Shown: positions 4,688-13,618, counted from the stretch's first letter. The stretch is DNA of 64,000 bases from JADKHR01 sp041917295 (GCA_041917295.1 JAYRXX010000073.1:1-64000), one strand, 5' to 3'. Notes: generated from the sequence alone by a model not told the origin. Numbers and translations are program-made.

Positions 4688-7245
4688 AAAAAGCGTTGCT
4701 CTGGGCGGGCTTCGCCGCGATGAGTCTGATCGGAACAGGGACTGTTCTTGGAGTTTGGTTCCGACACCAATACCCCCCCGAACGACTGCGGCAAATGGCC
4801 GCCGAAGCGGCGGGCGCCCGGCTGGGACGACAAATCGAAGTGGCGGGCGCCCGGGTGAACCTTTTGAAAGGGCTCGAATTAAACGGGGTTCGCCTCTCCG
4901 AGCAACCGGACTTTTCGGCCGGAACATTTTTCTCGGCCGACACGGTGCGCGTTCTTCCCCGCTTGGTGCCGCTTCTGTCCGGCCACCTCGTGGTCCGCCG
5001 GGTGGAACTGGATCGACCCCAAATCCGTCTGCATCGCGTCTCGTCGGATACGTTCAATTTTTCTTCCCTGGGCCCTTCGCCGACCGGATCTCCCGCGCAA
5101 ACCGGGCGAGTTTCCCCTTCCGCTTTTTTTATTTCCGACGCGATCATTCATCGGGGCGACGTGATCATTCAAGACGACGTCGCAAAAGTCGGGCTCCGTT
5201 TGACCAACCTGGAGTCGCGGGTTTCGGGTCTTTCCCTCACCGACCCATTCGGGGCAACGATGGACGCCGCCGTCGAATTGCGTTACGTCGATACCCTCTG
5301 GAAAGGCCCCGTGTCGGCGCAAGCGCGTCTTTCCTTGTCGGGAAACAAGGCGGTGATTTTGCAAAAATTGAGCTTGGGATTGGGATCGTCGTCTCTGAAC
5401 ATCACGGGCACGATCCACCCAACCCCGGCGCCCCGCGTTGACGGAAAACTCACCGTCATCGCCCTCTCGGCCGTCGATCTCGCCCCGCTCGTAAACCTGC
5501 CGATCCCCTTTCAAACCGCCACGCTGGCCGGCCGCTGGTCGGTAAAAGGAACGTCGTCCGTGTTCCAAGCCGAGGGAGAGTTTGACGCCAAATCGCCCAC
5601 GTTGGACCTTTCGGGGAAACTGGCGCTGTCCGGAAACGGCGGCCGGTACACGGCTCGGCTGGAACCCACATCGGTGCGGCTCAGCAACAGTCCGTGGGCT
5701 CCCTCGTTTTTGGCAACGGGGCCCCTCGGCGGGCCATGGACCGGGGAATACGCCGACGGCCACTGGACCGTCAAAGGCGCCCTGACCGCCGACGGAGCGC
5801 TTTTTTCTTACGGAGGATGGATCACAAAATCGGCGGGCGCCCCGCTGACACTGATCGCCTCCGCCGCGTCTTCCGCGGCGGGAGAGCCCCGCCTCAACGT
5901 GGACGTGCGGGCCCCCGATCTGATCTTATCCCCCCGGGGTCCCTGGCCGGACGACGTTAACATTTCGGGAAACGTCGGGGTCACCGGCGAACTTCGAGGA
6001 ACCCCCTCGTCAATGACTTTTGCCGTGACCGCCGACGGCCAGTCCTTGGAAACCCGGATCGGATCCGCCTTTCAAAAACCCGCCGACAGCGCGCTCTTTT
6101 TGTCCGCCGACGGGCGGCTGGCCCGGATCGGAGAACCGGTCGTTTTCCGCGTCGAACTGTCTTCTGCCGCGCTCCACACCCTGGCGGGCGATGTGACCGC
6201 CCGGGGGACCGTTGTGTTTGCGAAATCCGTCGATATGGACATCGACGGCCAATTCGCGGATCTGTCCGCGGTTCAAAAGATGTGGCCCGCCCTGGCCGCC
6301 TACCGTCTTCGGGGCCGGTCCGACCTGTCGGCCCACCTGGCCGGTCCCATTGGAAATCCAACCGTGGCGGGCCAAATTCATCTTTTCAGAGGATCGGTCA
6401 CCCCGATCCCGGGAGTTGTCCTATCCGAATTAACGGGCCATGCCCGATGGGCCGACGAAACCATCGAACTCAAATCGTTGGAAGGAACCGCCTTTGGATC
6501 CCCGTTTCGATTGGCGGGTCGAATCAAACACGCCCAAAAACGGCCGATTGTTTTTCTCGACGGGGATTGGGAGAAAATGGACGTGGAAAAAGTGCTTAAA
6601 ATTTTTTCCTCTTCCGCGCCGGCCGGTTCATCGTCGACCGCGTCAAAAGAACCCGTCTTGGCCCCGCTGGCGCGGGCCGAAGGCGTGTTTCGGATCGGCG
6701 AGATCGTTCACCCCCATTATCGGGGCCGGGACTTCCAGTTCAACTGGAATTTCACCGACGCCGGCCCGAACCTTTCACTCGTGTCCGGCACGGCCACGGT
6801 TACCGCCGCCAGCGGCGAAATTATCAACGTGCCCGTGGCGAAAAAAATCAACGGGCTTCTCGATCGGGACGGGTCGGATCTGGGGTACAAAAAACTGACG
6901 GGCCGATTTTTGGTGGATCGAGGATTGGCCCGCATCCCCTCATTTACACTGAACAGCGACCAAACCGATTTTTCCGCCTCGGGCCAAGTTCGGCTGGGCA
7001 CCATGGAATCGGATTTGGGCCTTGTCTTAAAACTGCCCGCCGGGTCCGTCCGCGGAAGCGTGGGCCAATGGATGACCGCCGAGGACGGCCGGCCCACCAT
7101 TGAAGCCCGTTTAAAAGGGCCCCTGCGCGATCCCAAGGTAAAAGTGGATTATCGAGACACGGTCAAACGGGCCGCCCAGGACATCCTAAAAAAGACCTTC
7201 GGCGGCTGGAAAGGCAAAACGAACAAAATTCAACCAACGCCGTGA
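4684..7245 (+). CDS. AsmA-like envelope protein
   Basis: An 853-residue protein with one N-terminal membrane anchor (about residues 5-27) followed by a long beta-rich region. It resembles the AsmA/TamB/YhdP group of bridge-like proteins that link inner and outer membranes and influence lipid transport. Typical marks are GARLGRQIEVAGARVNLLKG near the N terminus, repeated beta-strand segments such as LNVDVRAPDL, and a C-terminal GRPTIEARLKGPLRDPKVKV. It starts at GTG overlapping the ATPase remnant by 4 nt. Exact subfamily is uncertain. Confidence 0.75.
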   Translation: MKKALLWAGFAAMSLIGTGTVLGVWFRHQYPPERLRQMAAEAAGARLGRQIEVAGARVNLLKGLELNGVRLSEQPDFSAGTFFSADTVRVLPRLVPLLSGHLVVRRVELDRPQIRLHRVSSDTFNFSSLGPSPTGSPAQTGRVSPSAFFISDAIIHRGDVIIQDDVAKVGLRLTNLESRVSGLSLTDPFGATMDAAVELRYVDTLWKGPVSAQARLSLSGNKAVILQKLSLGLGSSSLNITGTIHPTPAPRVDGKLTVIALSAVDLAPLVNLPIPFQTATLAGRWSVKGTSSVFQAEGEFDAKSPTLDLSGKLALSGNGGRYTARLEPTSVRLSNSPWAPSFLATGPLGGPWTGEYADGHWTVKGALTADGALFSYGGWITKSAGAPLTLIASAASSAAGEPRLNVDVRAPDLILSPRGPWPDDVNISGNVGVTGELRGTPSSMTFAVTADGQSLETRIGSAFQKPADSALFLSADGRLARIGEPVVFRVELSSAALHTLAGDVTARGTVVFAKSVDMDIDGQFADLSAVQKMWPALAAYRLRGRSDLSAHLAGPIGNPTVAGQIHLFRGSVTPIPGVVLSELTGHARWADETIELKSLEGTAFGSPFRLAGRIKHAQKRPIVFLDGDWEKMDVEKVLKIFSSSAPAGSSSTASKEPVLAPLARAEGVFRIGEIVHPHYRGRDFQFNWNFTDAGPNLSLVSGTATVTAASGEIINVPVAKKINGLLDRDGSDLGYKKLTGRFLVDRGLARIPSFTLNSDQTDFSASGQVRLGTMESDLGLVLKLPAGSVRGSVGQWMTAEDGRPTIEARLKGPLRDPKVKVDYRDTVKRAAQDILKKTFGGWKGKTNKIQPTP

Positions 7246-7267
7246 CGGGATCGGCGCTCCCGCCGCG

Positions 7268-7747
7268 TCACAAACCGGTCCGGGTCACCTTTGTGACCTG
7301 ATAGAGCACCGAGCCGGACGGCAGTTTCACGGTGACCTGTTCGCCCTCTTTGTGACCCAACAGGGCCTGGGCCACCGGCGATTGAACCGAAATGCGCCCT
7401 TTGGAAAAATCTGCCTCCGCGGGGTCCACCAGCGTGTAGACGGTCTCTTCTCCGGATTTAACTTCTTTGATGTGCGCCGTGGCGCCGATGCGGATTTCGC
7501 CCGCTTTCACGTTGGACTCGTCAATGATCTGGGCGGAACGCAACTTTTCTTCCAGCTCGTTGATGCGGTGCTGGACTTTGGCCTGTTCTTCCTTCGCGGC
7601 GTGGTATTCGGCGTTTTCTTTGAGGTCGCCTTTTTCCCGCGCCTCGCCGATTTCGCCGCTCAGTTCCCCCCGACGCACCTTCAAACGGGCCAAATCGTCC
7701 CGCAATTTTTCGTACCCCGTCCGCGTTAAAAAAGTTTCGCCCGCCAT
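7268..7747 (-). CDS. greA: Transcription elongation factor GreA
   Basis: GreA rescues backtracked RNA polymerase by stimulating transcript cleavage. The 159-residue protein has the N-terminal coiled coil with the active acidic tip GEAREKGDLKENAEYHAAKE, followed by the FKBP-like C-terminal domain (SPVAQALLGHKEGEQV). Length and all key segments are normal. It is convergent with the AsmA-like gene; TATTAT about 40 bp upstream of its ATG may be the -10 box. Confidence 0.97.
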   Translation of the reverse strand: MAGETFLTRTGYEKLRDDLARLKVRRGELSGEIGEAREKGDLKENAEYHAAKEEQAKVQHRINELEEKLRSAQIIDESNVKAGEIRIGATAHIKEVKSGEETVYTLVDPAEADFSKGRISVQSPVAQALLGHKEGEQVTVKLPSGSVLYQVTKVTRTGL

Positions 7748-7820
7748 AACCCACCCCTGTAAAATGACATGTGCTGTGAAGGCCTATAATACCAAAAAGC
7801 TTCCCGCCTCTGGAGAGAAA

Positions 7821-9233
7821 TTACCCCCCCGCGCCATCAAGGGTCATGCCGGGTTCGGTCATGGCGCGGGCGTCCAACAGAGTTTCCAGCTCTTTGGCCG
7901 AAAGAACTTTTTTGTCCAAGGCCACCTGACGCACCGTTTTGCCGGTGGCGTAGGCCTCTTTGGCAATTTCCGCGGCTTTGTCGTAACCCACTTTTGGCGC
8001 CAACGCCGTACACATGGCCAAACTGTTTTCAATAAACCCTTCCGCGATGGCTTTGTTGGCCTTGATCCCCTTCACGCACCGGTCCGCGAACAGGCGGGAC
8101 ACGTTGGCCAGGATCGTGATCGACGACAACAGGTTGTGGGCGATCATGGGTTTCATGACGTTCAACTCGAAATTCCCCGATTGGCCTCCGACGGTAATCG
8201 CCACGTCGGCGCCGATCACCTGAGCCGCCACCATGGCCACCGCTTCGGGAATGACCGGGTTGACTTTTCCGGGCATGATGGAACTGCCGGGTTGCAACGA
8301 CGGCAACTCGATTTCGCCGATGCCGCACCGCGGCCCCGATGAGAGCCAGCGCAAATCGTTGGCGATTTTCATGAGCGAGACCGCCACGGTTTTCAAAGCG
8401 CCGCTGGCTTCCACGCACGCGTCGCGGGCCGCCAAGGCCTCAAACCGCGAGGGGGCCCCCACAAACGGCAACCCCAACGCGGCGCCGAGCTTTTTGATCA
8501 CCCCTTCAATAAAGGCGGGATCGGCGTTGAGGCCCGTGCCCACCGCCGTTCCCCCCAAGGCCAGTTCGGCCAAATGGGGCTGAACGTTCTTCACCCGTTG
8601 GATGGCGTGGGCGATTTGGCTGGCGTAACCGCCGAACTCTTGACCCAACCGCATGGGCACGGCGTCTTGCAAATGGGTTCGGCCGATTTTCAAAATGCCA
8701 TCGAAGGCGTTCGCCTTCTCAGCCAACGCCCCGTGCAATATTTCCAAAGCGGGGACCAAATCTTTTACCAGGGATTCCAGCGCCGCCACATGGATCGCCG
8801 TCGGAATCACGTCGTTCGACGATTGGCCCTTGTTGACGTGGTCGTTGGGATGCACCGGCGATTTGGCTCCCCGTTGGCCGCCCAACAGTTCGTTGGCCCG
8901 GCTGGCGATCACTTCGTTGGCGTTCATGTTGGTCGAGGTGCCGGAGCCGGTTTGGAAAATGTCCACCGGGAATTGATCGTCCCATTTTCCGTCCGCCACT
9001 TCCTGGGCCGACTGACGAATGGCCTCGCCGACTTTTTTGTCCAGGCCCCCCAACTCCATGTTGACGTCCGCGGCGCACTTCTTGATCAGCGCGAGGGCTC
9101 GGATGAACGAGCGAGGAAACCGCCACCCGCTTACGGGAAAATTTTCAACAGCGCGCAAGGTTTGAATGCCGAACAGCGCATCGACGGGAACTTCTTTGGG
9201 ACCCAACGAATCTTTCTCGGTTCGTGTTTTCAT
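7821..9233 (-). CDS. fumC: Fumarate hydratase class II
   Basis: Interconverts fumarate and malate in the TCA cycle. The 470-residue protein has the superfamily signature GSSIMPGKVNPV with the catalytic flexible loop Ser. It also shows GSGTSTNMNANEVIASRA, and THLQDAVPMRLGQEF containing the active-site His. Its length fits FumC. The ATG at 9233 has GAGGT 7 nt upstream, and that Shine-Dalgarno lies in the 3' arm of a leader hairpin. It is transcribed divergently from the short glucan phosphorylase. Confidence 0.96.
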   Translation of the reverse strand: MKTRTEKDSLGPKEVPVDALFGIQTLRAVENFPVSGWRFPRSFIRALALIKKCAADVNMELGGLDKKVGEAIRQSAQEVADGKWDDQFPVDIFQTGSGTSTNMNANEVIASRANELLGGQRGAKSPVHPNDHVNKGQSSNDVIPTAIHVAALESLVKDLVPALEILHGALAEKANAFDGILKIGRTHLQDAVPMRLGQEFGGYASQIAHAIQRVKNVQPHLAELALGGTAVGTGLNADPAFIEGVIKKLGAALGLPFVGAPSRFEALAARDACVEASGALKTVAVSLMKIANDLRWLSSGPRCGIGEIELPSLQPGSSIMPGKVNPVIPEAVAMVAAQVIGADVAITVGGQSGNFELNVMKPMIAHNLLSSITILANVSRLFADRCVKGIKANKAIAEGFIENSLAMCTALAPKVGYDKAAEIAKEAYATGKTVRQVALDKKVLSAKELETLLDARAMTEPGMTLDGAGG

Positions 9234-9240
9234 GGTTTGA

Positions 9241-9260
9241 CCTCAATGATTGGATTGAGG
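9241..9260 (-). promoter_or_regulatory. fumC leader hairpin covering the ribosome-binding site
   Basis: In the fumC mRNA, CCTCAAT (9260-9254) can pair perfectly with ATTGAGG (9247-9241) across a 6-nt loop. The GAGG of the second arm is the Shine-Dalgarno sequence. An extended -10 box (TGG-TAGAAT, 9273-9265) lies just upstream, so the transcript would start at this hairpin. Confidence 0.45.
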
Positions 9261-9277
9261 TTGTATTCTACCAAAAT

Positions 9278-9286
9278 TGTTATCAT
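9278..9286 (+). promoter_or_regulatory. Extended -10 of the short glucan phosphorylase gene
   Basis: TG-T-TATCAT at 9278-9286 ends 8 nt before the ATG at 9295. There is no clear -35 or Shine-Dalgarno sequence. The same layout (TGN-TATxAT then ATG) is seen at rnhB and metH. Confidence 0.4.
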
Positions 9287-9294
9287 ACGGTGCC

Positions 9295-10986
9295 ATGAGC
9301 CCCACCGCCCCGCGCCGCGTTCTTGAAGTCGCCATGGAAATGGCCCTCACGCCCGAGATTCTTTCGGCCGTGGAAAAAAAATTCGGCCTGGAATCGGCCC
9401 AAGCGGCCGCCATGTCCACGTCGGTGGGCGGCATCGGGCCCCTCCTGCGCGAACGGGTCGTCGCCCAGAAAGAACAGGGCGTCGATGTGGTGGGCGTTTC
9501 CCTCCTCTACAACACCGTCTGGAGCCAGGCCTGGCACGATTGGAACCACCTCATTTTGGAGCGGGTGTCCGCCGGCCGGGAACTTCGGGAAATTTTAAAA
9601 AAAGCCGATTTCACGTTGGACCTTCCTCTCTTCGACGGCCGGACAGTAAACGTAAAAGTGTGGGAAGCGTATTTCGGCAAGGCGCCGGTGTACTTTCTGG
9701 ATTGCCCCGATATCACCGACGTGGTTTATCCCTGCGCTGAAGACGCGCCCCCCAACACCTACGACACCAACGCCTGGGCCGAACGGCAACGATTGCTCCA
9801 AAGCTGGCTGGTGGGCCGAGGCGCCTTGGCGTTGGCCAAGGCCATCGGGTTTAAACCGGACCTGGTTGTCATGAGCGAAACGCCGACTCTGTTTGGCCAT
9901 CCCAAATTGGTGAACGACGCCCTGGCCGGCGACCCGCTCTTTGCCGACGCAAAAACCGTGTTTAACGACCACACACCCCTGGAATACGCCCACCCCATCT
10001 GGCCGCGGGAAGTCATGGAACTAACCCGAATGAACCCAACCGTTTATTCCCCCTTTCTCAAAGACGGTCGGGTGGACATCACCCAAATGCTGATCGGCAT
10101 TTCCAACGGCGCGTTCGGCGTGGCCGAAAAACACGCCCGGGTGATGCGCGCCATGCCCTCGCTCCGGTCCCAATCCGCCAAAATCCAACACGTGACCAAC
10201 GGCGTCAGCGTGGCCCTGTGGCAACATCCGGCCTACGCCGGGGCGGCGTCCCTTTCAGACAAAGACTTGATCGCCGTGAAAGAAAAGCTGAAAAACGAAT
10301 TTCTCGAATGGTTGTGGCGCCGTGCCCTGCTGTGGCCCCATTGGGCAAAAAAAATGCGCGCTCACCCGGTCGCGCTCTGGACCCGGCGCATCACCAGTTA
10401 CAAACGGCTGGACATTTTGGAACGCATCTTCCACGACCCGGTTCGCCGCAAGGCGTTCTTGGACACCCAGGTGGTGTTGGTGGTGGGAGGACGCATTTAC
10501 CAGCGAGACAACGTGTCGGAAAAAATGGTGTATGGGTTGGTTGAATTTTTAAACCGAGACGAAGAATTGGGCGAACGGGTGATCTTTCTGCACAATTACA
10601 ACGTGCTGGAAGCCCCCCGGCTGTTTCACGGAGCCGACGGCTCGGTGATGTTGTCCGACGACGGCCGGGAAGCGTCGGCCACGGGGTTCATGAAAGCCCA
10701 AATGAACGGCGGCGCCGTGATCGCCAACCCAGACGGAGCGGTGCCGGAATTCGTGTTCTTTGAAGGCGCCGTGCCCCCCGGCCGACAAGCGAACGGCTAT
10801 GGGGTCAGCTATTCCAACGGCCAGCCCGACGTGGATTCGTTTTTGAAAGCGTTGACCGATTTTAACAAAGCCTTTCAAAACCCCGCCCAACGGGCGGCGC
10901 TTCTGCGGGCGGCTTTGGCTGTGACGCCCGACGTCAGCGTGGACCGAACCGCACGGGAAATGGCGGCCTACTTTAACACCCTTTAA
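9295..10986 (+). CDS. Alpha-glucan phosphorylase family protein, short form (GT35)
   Basis: A 563-residue member of the glycogen/starch phosphorylase superfamily, shorter than the classical enzyme also encoded here at 28.4 kb. Recognisable parts are HVTNGVSVALW, the phosphate-side RRITSYKRLDI, and EASATGFMKAQMNGG. In the last, the Lys corresponds to the pyridoxal-phosphate Lys of GxMKxxLNG. The product is expected to release glucose-1-phosphate from alpha-glucans. ATG 9295 is preferred to the upstream TTG because the latter lies within the -10 region. Substrate preference cannot be read from the sequence. Confidence 0.8.
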   Translation: MSPTAPRRVLEVAMEMALTPEILSAVEKKFGLESAQAAAMSTSVGGIGPLLRERVVAQKEQGVDVVGVSLLYNTVWSQAWHDWNHLILERVSAGRELREILKKADFTLDLPLFDGRTVNVKVWEAYFGKAPVYFLDCPDITDVVYPCAEDAPPNTYDTNAWAERQRLLQSWLVGRGALALAKAIGFKPDLVVMSETPTLFGHPKLVNDALAGDPLFADAKTVFNDHTPLEYAHPIWPREVMELTRMNPTVYSPFLKDGRVDITQMLIGISNGAFGVAEKHARVMRAMPSLRSQSAKIQHVTNGVSVALWQHPAYAGAASLSDKDLIAVKEKLKNEFLEWLWRRALLWPHWAKKMRAHPVALWTRRITSYKRLDILERIFHDPVRRKAFLDTQVVLVVGGRIYQRDNVSEKMVYGLVEFLNRDEELGERVIFLHNYNVLEAPRLFHGADGSVMLSDDGREASATGFMKAQMNGGAVIANPDGAVPEFVFFEGAVPPGRQANGYGVSYSNGQPDVDSFLKALTDFNKAFQNPAQRAALLRAALAVTPDVSVDRTAREMAAYFNTL

Positions 10987-10998
10987 CCCGGCGAAACG

Positions 10999-11658
10999 TC
11001 ACGCCTGTTTGCTCGACCCGAGCCCCTTTCGAACCCGGTGGCGGACATAGAGGATCCCCGCCACAACCCCCAGTGCAATCAGAACAGAAAAAAGACTTTC
11101 AAACCGGTTCACGCCCCGGGCCACTTCCAAAGCCTTTCCGCCCATTTGCCATCCCAGGATCGCCAACAGGTAACACCGCACAATGGTTCCAAACACCGAC
11201 CAAACCACAAAAAGACCGATGGGGATCTTCAACACGCCCGCCGTCACAGAAATCAACGACAGTGGCACAATGGGCGCCGCGCGAAGGAGAAATAACGAAA
11301 TTTCTTCCCCCCGCCGGCTAAAATGGGCGCCGATGCTTTCCACGTCCGACCATTGAAACCCCAAATATTTTTGGAATTTGTCCACGAACACTTTCCCGCC
11401 CAGGTGCCCGATGTAATACGTTGCAATGGCCCCGATGGTGGATGCCACAACGCCGGGCAACACGATTTCCAGCGACGATTTCAAGAGCGCCACGGCCCAG
11501 GTGGACTCGGCGGGGATCAAAATAAACCCGGCTCCCATAATAATCGCCGGTGACGGAATGGGAACGATCACCTGCTCGATTAAAACGCCCCAGAAAACGC
11601 TCCACCCCCCATTGGTTCGAAGGGCCTCCAAGATCCACTCAGTAATGTGTCCAATCAC
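10999..11658 (-). CDS. DedA/VTT-domain membrane protein
   Basis: A 219-residue inner-membrane protein of the DedA (SNARE-associated/VTT) family. These are linked to undecaprenyl-phosphate and phospholipid flipping and to proton-dependent homeostasis. It has PIPSPAIIMGAGF near the N terminus, GAIATYYIGHLGG, and the conserved Arg/Pro segment FLLRAAPIVPLSLISVTAGV, with about five hydrophobic helices. It starts at GTG with GGGAGA upstream. Convergent with the glucan phosphorylase and divergent from the M48 peptidase. Confidence 0.88.
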   Translation of the reverse strand: MIGHITEWILEALRTNGGWSVFWGVLIEQVIVPIPSPAIIMGAGFILIPAESTWAVALLKSSLEIVLPGVVASTIGAIATYYIGHLGGKVFVDKFQKYLGFQWSDVESIGAHFSRRGEEISLFLLRAAPIVPLSLISVTAGVLKIPIGLFVVWSVFGTIVRCYLLAILGWQMGGKALEVARGVNRFESLFSVLIALGVVAGILYVRHRVRKGLGSSKQA

Positions 11659-11683
11659 AATCGTCTCCCTTGTTGCGGTTTTA

Positions 11684-11689
11684 TATAAT
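11684..11689 (+). promoter_or_regulatory. Consensus -10 box of the M48 peptidase gene
   Basis: A perfect TATAAT ends 7 nt before the ATG at 11697, leaving no room for a Shine-Dalgarno leader. The -35 region is weak. Another probable leaderless start. Confidence 0.55.
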
Positions 11690-11696
11690 AACGTCC

Positions 11697-12479
11697 ATGA
11701 AACGAATCCCTGTTGCGGTTTGGATCTTCATCCCTTTCGTTCTGGCGGCCTGCTCCACGGTCCCTGTTACGGGCCGGCGGTCCTTCAATATTGTTTCCGA
11801 AGACCAGGAACTGGCTCTGGGAACAAACGCTTACCGCGAAGTCCTCGACACATCAAAAACGTCCACCGACGCCGCGGCCACGGCCATGGTTCGCCGGGTG
11901 GGTGAGCGCATTGCCCGCGTTTCCGACCGGCCGGACTATCCCTGGGAGTACGTTCTTATCGACGACCCCAAAAACCAAAACGCCTTCTGCTTGCCTGGCG
12001 GGAAAGTGGCGGTTTACACCGGGATCTTGCCCATCACAAAAACGGAAGCGGGCCTGGCCGTTGTTTTGGGCCACGAAATTGCCCACGCCATCGCCAAACA
12101 CGGCGCCGAACGGATGTCCCAGGGACTGCTCCTCCAGCTGGGAGGCCAAACCCTGGAAGCGGCCATGAGCAAAAAACCCGCCGAAACACGCCAACTTGCT
12201 CTACAAGCCTTTGGCTTGGGGGCGACCTTCGGCGCGATCATGCCCTTCGGCCGTAGCCAAGAATCCGAGGCGGACCGAATGGGCCTCATTTACATGGCCA
12301 AGGCCGGCTACGACCCCCGGGAGGCGCTGGCCTTCTGGACACGCATGGAATCGGCTTCCGGAGGAAAATCTCCGCCCCAATTTTTATCCACCCACCCCAG
12401 TCACGAAACCCGCATCCGCGACCTGCAAAGATGGATGCCGGACGCCGAAACGATATTCACAACGACTGAAAAGAAATAA
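11697..12479 (+). CDS. M48-family metalloprotease lipoprotein
   Basis: A 260-residue zinc peptidase with a lipoprotein signal (basic start, hydrophobic core, LAAC lipobox at about residues 15-18). It resembles the LoiP/BepA group that processes or degrades outer-membrane proteins. The zinc motif HEIAHAIAKH (HExxH) and the downstream Glu in SQESEADRMGLIYMAKAGYDP are intact. STHPSHETRIRDLQ near the C terminus is typical. There are no TPR repeats, so it is closer to LoiP than BepA in layout. It converges with gpmA with no gap. Confidence 0.92.
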   Translation: MKRIPVAVWIFIPFVLAACSTVPVTGRRSFNIVSEDQELALGTNAYREVLDTSKTSTDAAATAMVRRVGERIARVSDRPDYPWEYVLIDDPKNQNAFCLPGGKVAVYTGILPITKTEAGLAVVLGHEIAHAIAKHGAERMSQGLLLQLGGQTLEAAMSKKPAETRQLALQAFGLGATFGAIMPFGRSQESEADRMGLIYMAKAGYDPREALAFWTRMESASGGKSPPQFLSTHPSHETRIRDLQRWMPDAETIFTTTEKK

Positions 12480-13118
12480 TTACTTAAGGATTTTTTTGTC
12501 CAGCACGCGCCCGCGATCGTCCAACTCGTAAACGATGGGCACGCCCGTGTCCAAGTTGAGCTCCAACACTTGCTCTTTGGTCAGTTTATCGAGGTCCATC
12601 ACAATGGACCGCAGACTGTTGCCGTGGGCCGCCACCAGAACGGTTTCCCCTTTTTTCACGTGGGGCAGAATGGCGCTGTAAAAGTAAGGCAGGGTGCGAG
12701 CGGCGGTGTCTTTCAAACTTTCCGCGATCCCTTCGGGATTCATGTCGGTCTTGTCCTTGGGAGGAGGAACATCGTAACTGCGCCGCCAAATTTTGACCTG
12801 TTCGGCGCCGAACTTTTTGGCCGTTTCTTCTTTGTTCAACCCCTGGAGCGCGCCGTAATGCCGTTCATTGAGGGCCTGATTCTTTTCAATGGGGATATTT
12901 TTTTGTCCCGCCACGTCGAGAATGTTCGCCAAGGTTTTTTGTGCCCGTTGGAGAGCGGACGTAAACGCCCGGTTGAATTTCATCCCTTTCAAATGCTCTC
13001 CCGCACGTCGGGCTTCTTTTTCCCCGGTTTCCGTGAGGGGCACATCCACCCAGCCGGTGAACCGGTTTTCCAAATTCCACTGCGACTGCCCATGCCGAAC
13101 CAACACCAGTTTTCCCAT
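12480..13118 (-). CDS. gpmA: 2,3-bisphosphoglycerate-dependent phosphoglycerate mutase
   Basis: Interconverts 3- and 2-phosphoglycerate in glycolysis and gluconeogenesis. The 212-residue protein has the catalytic LVRHGQSQWNLENRFTGW, NERHYGALQGLNKEE, and VLVAAHGNSLRSIV with the second catalytic His. It is slightly shorter than the E. coli enzyme. ATG 13118 follows AAGGAG (plus-strand 13127-13132). The -10 TATAAT is at 13159-13154 with TTCCGA 17 bp further up. Confidence 0.95.
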   Translation of the reverse strand: MGKLVLVRHGQSQWNLENRFTGWVDVPLTETGEKEARRAGEHLKGMKFNRAFTSALQRAQKTLANILDVAGQKNIPIEKNQALNERHYGALQGLNKEETAKKFGAEQVKIWRRSYDVPPPKDKTDMNPEGIAESLKDTAARTLPYFYSAILPHVKKGETVLVAAHGNSLRSIVMDLDKLTKEQVLELNLDTGVPIVYELDDRGRVLDKKILK

Positions 13119-13153
13119 GATCGACGCTCCTTATGAGTTGTTAACGAAAGGCC

Positions 13154-13182
13154 ATTATACGAACTTCCCGTTGTGGTCGGAA
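13154..13182 (-). promoter_or_regulatory. Promoter of gpmA
   Basis: On the minus strand TTCCGA (13182-13177) and TATAAT (13159-13154) are separated by 17 bp. They give a leader of about 30 nt that contains AAGGAG before the ATG at 13118. Confidence 0.55.
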
Positions 13183-13202
13183 AGCCTCGTTTGCTATTCT
13201 AT

Positions 13203-13618
13203 TAGTGTAGTGTCTCACTAATCGCTTTACAATGGGAGGCCCGGGTCCGTTCGGATTCGAGGCGCGAGGAGGGCGCGATGCGGGACATCGTAACCAACGA
13301 GCAACGAAGAATCCGGACGGAGGCGGGCCTCCCTTCCATATGGTTCGCCTCGCAAAAGCGAGGCGATTCGTTAAGGAAGGTCCGGGGTCCCGTGTGCCAG
13401 TGGCACACGTTTGGGACGGGCGCGAATGCGCCCAGGCCCCCGCAGGGGGTTTTGCGCGGCGAGCGGCGTCGCTCCTCAGTTGCATACTCCCGGTATGCGC
13501 CTTCCGCATCAGCGGCTCTGGCGCCCCAGGTGCCCGTCGCTCTGCGACGGGCCTCGCTCCTTGTCGCCCCACAAAATCGCCCGGACCATTGTAAAGGGAT
13601 TAGTGAGACACTACACTA
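13203..13618. repeat. Long palindromic element A, 33-bp inverted termini
   Basis: This fills the 500-bp gap between gpmA and the sigma gene. The ends 13203-13235 and 13586-13618 are complementary at 32 of 33 positions and begin TAGTGTAGTG. Inside, GGGAGGCCCG (13234-13243) pairs with 13324-13333. A hairpin CGATG-CGGGA-CATCG is at 13276-13290, double hairpins at 13387-13433, CCCCC-GCA-GGGGG at 13437-13449, and CATAC-TCCCG-GTATG at 13483-13497. The core 13234-13333 is 87/100 identical to 54932-55031 in element B, whereas the inner arms differ but stay self-complementary. No convincing ORF. Confidence 0.85.

Noticed and set aside
7239..7268. GTGACG...CGTCAC dyad between the AsmA-like gene and greA as a bidirectional terminator
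   Set aside because: There is no T-run on either side and the arms partly lie in coding sequence.
13237..13345. A conserved peptide (EGAMRxIVTxEQRRxRTEAG) can be read in the core of elements A and B
   Set aside because: Only 4 of 7 differences in the last 19 codons are at third positions, there is no ribosome-binding site or shared stop, and several changes are explained as paired changes in hairpins. Element C has no such frame. More likely a by-product of a structured repeat.
13589..13617. TTGTAA-17-TACACT in the right arm of element A as a sigma-gene promoter
   Set aside because: Both hexamers match only 4/6, the start site would fall inside the coding region, and the equivalent arm of element B has no -35.
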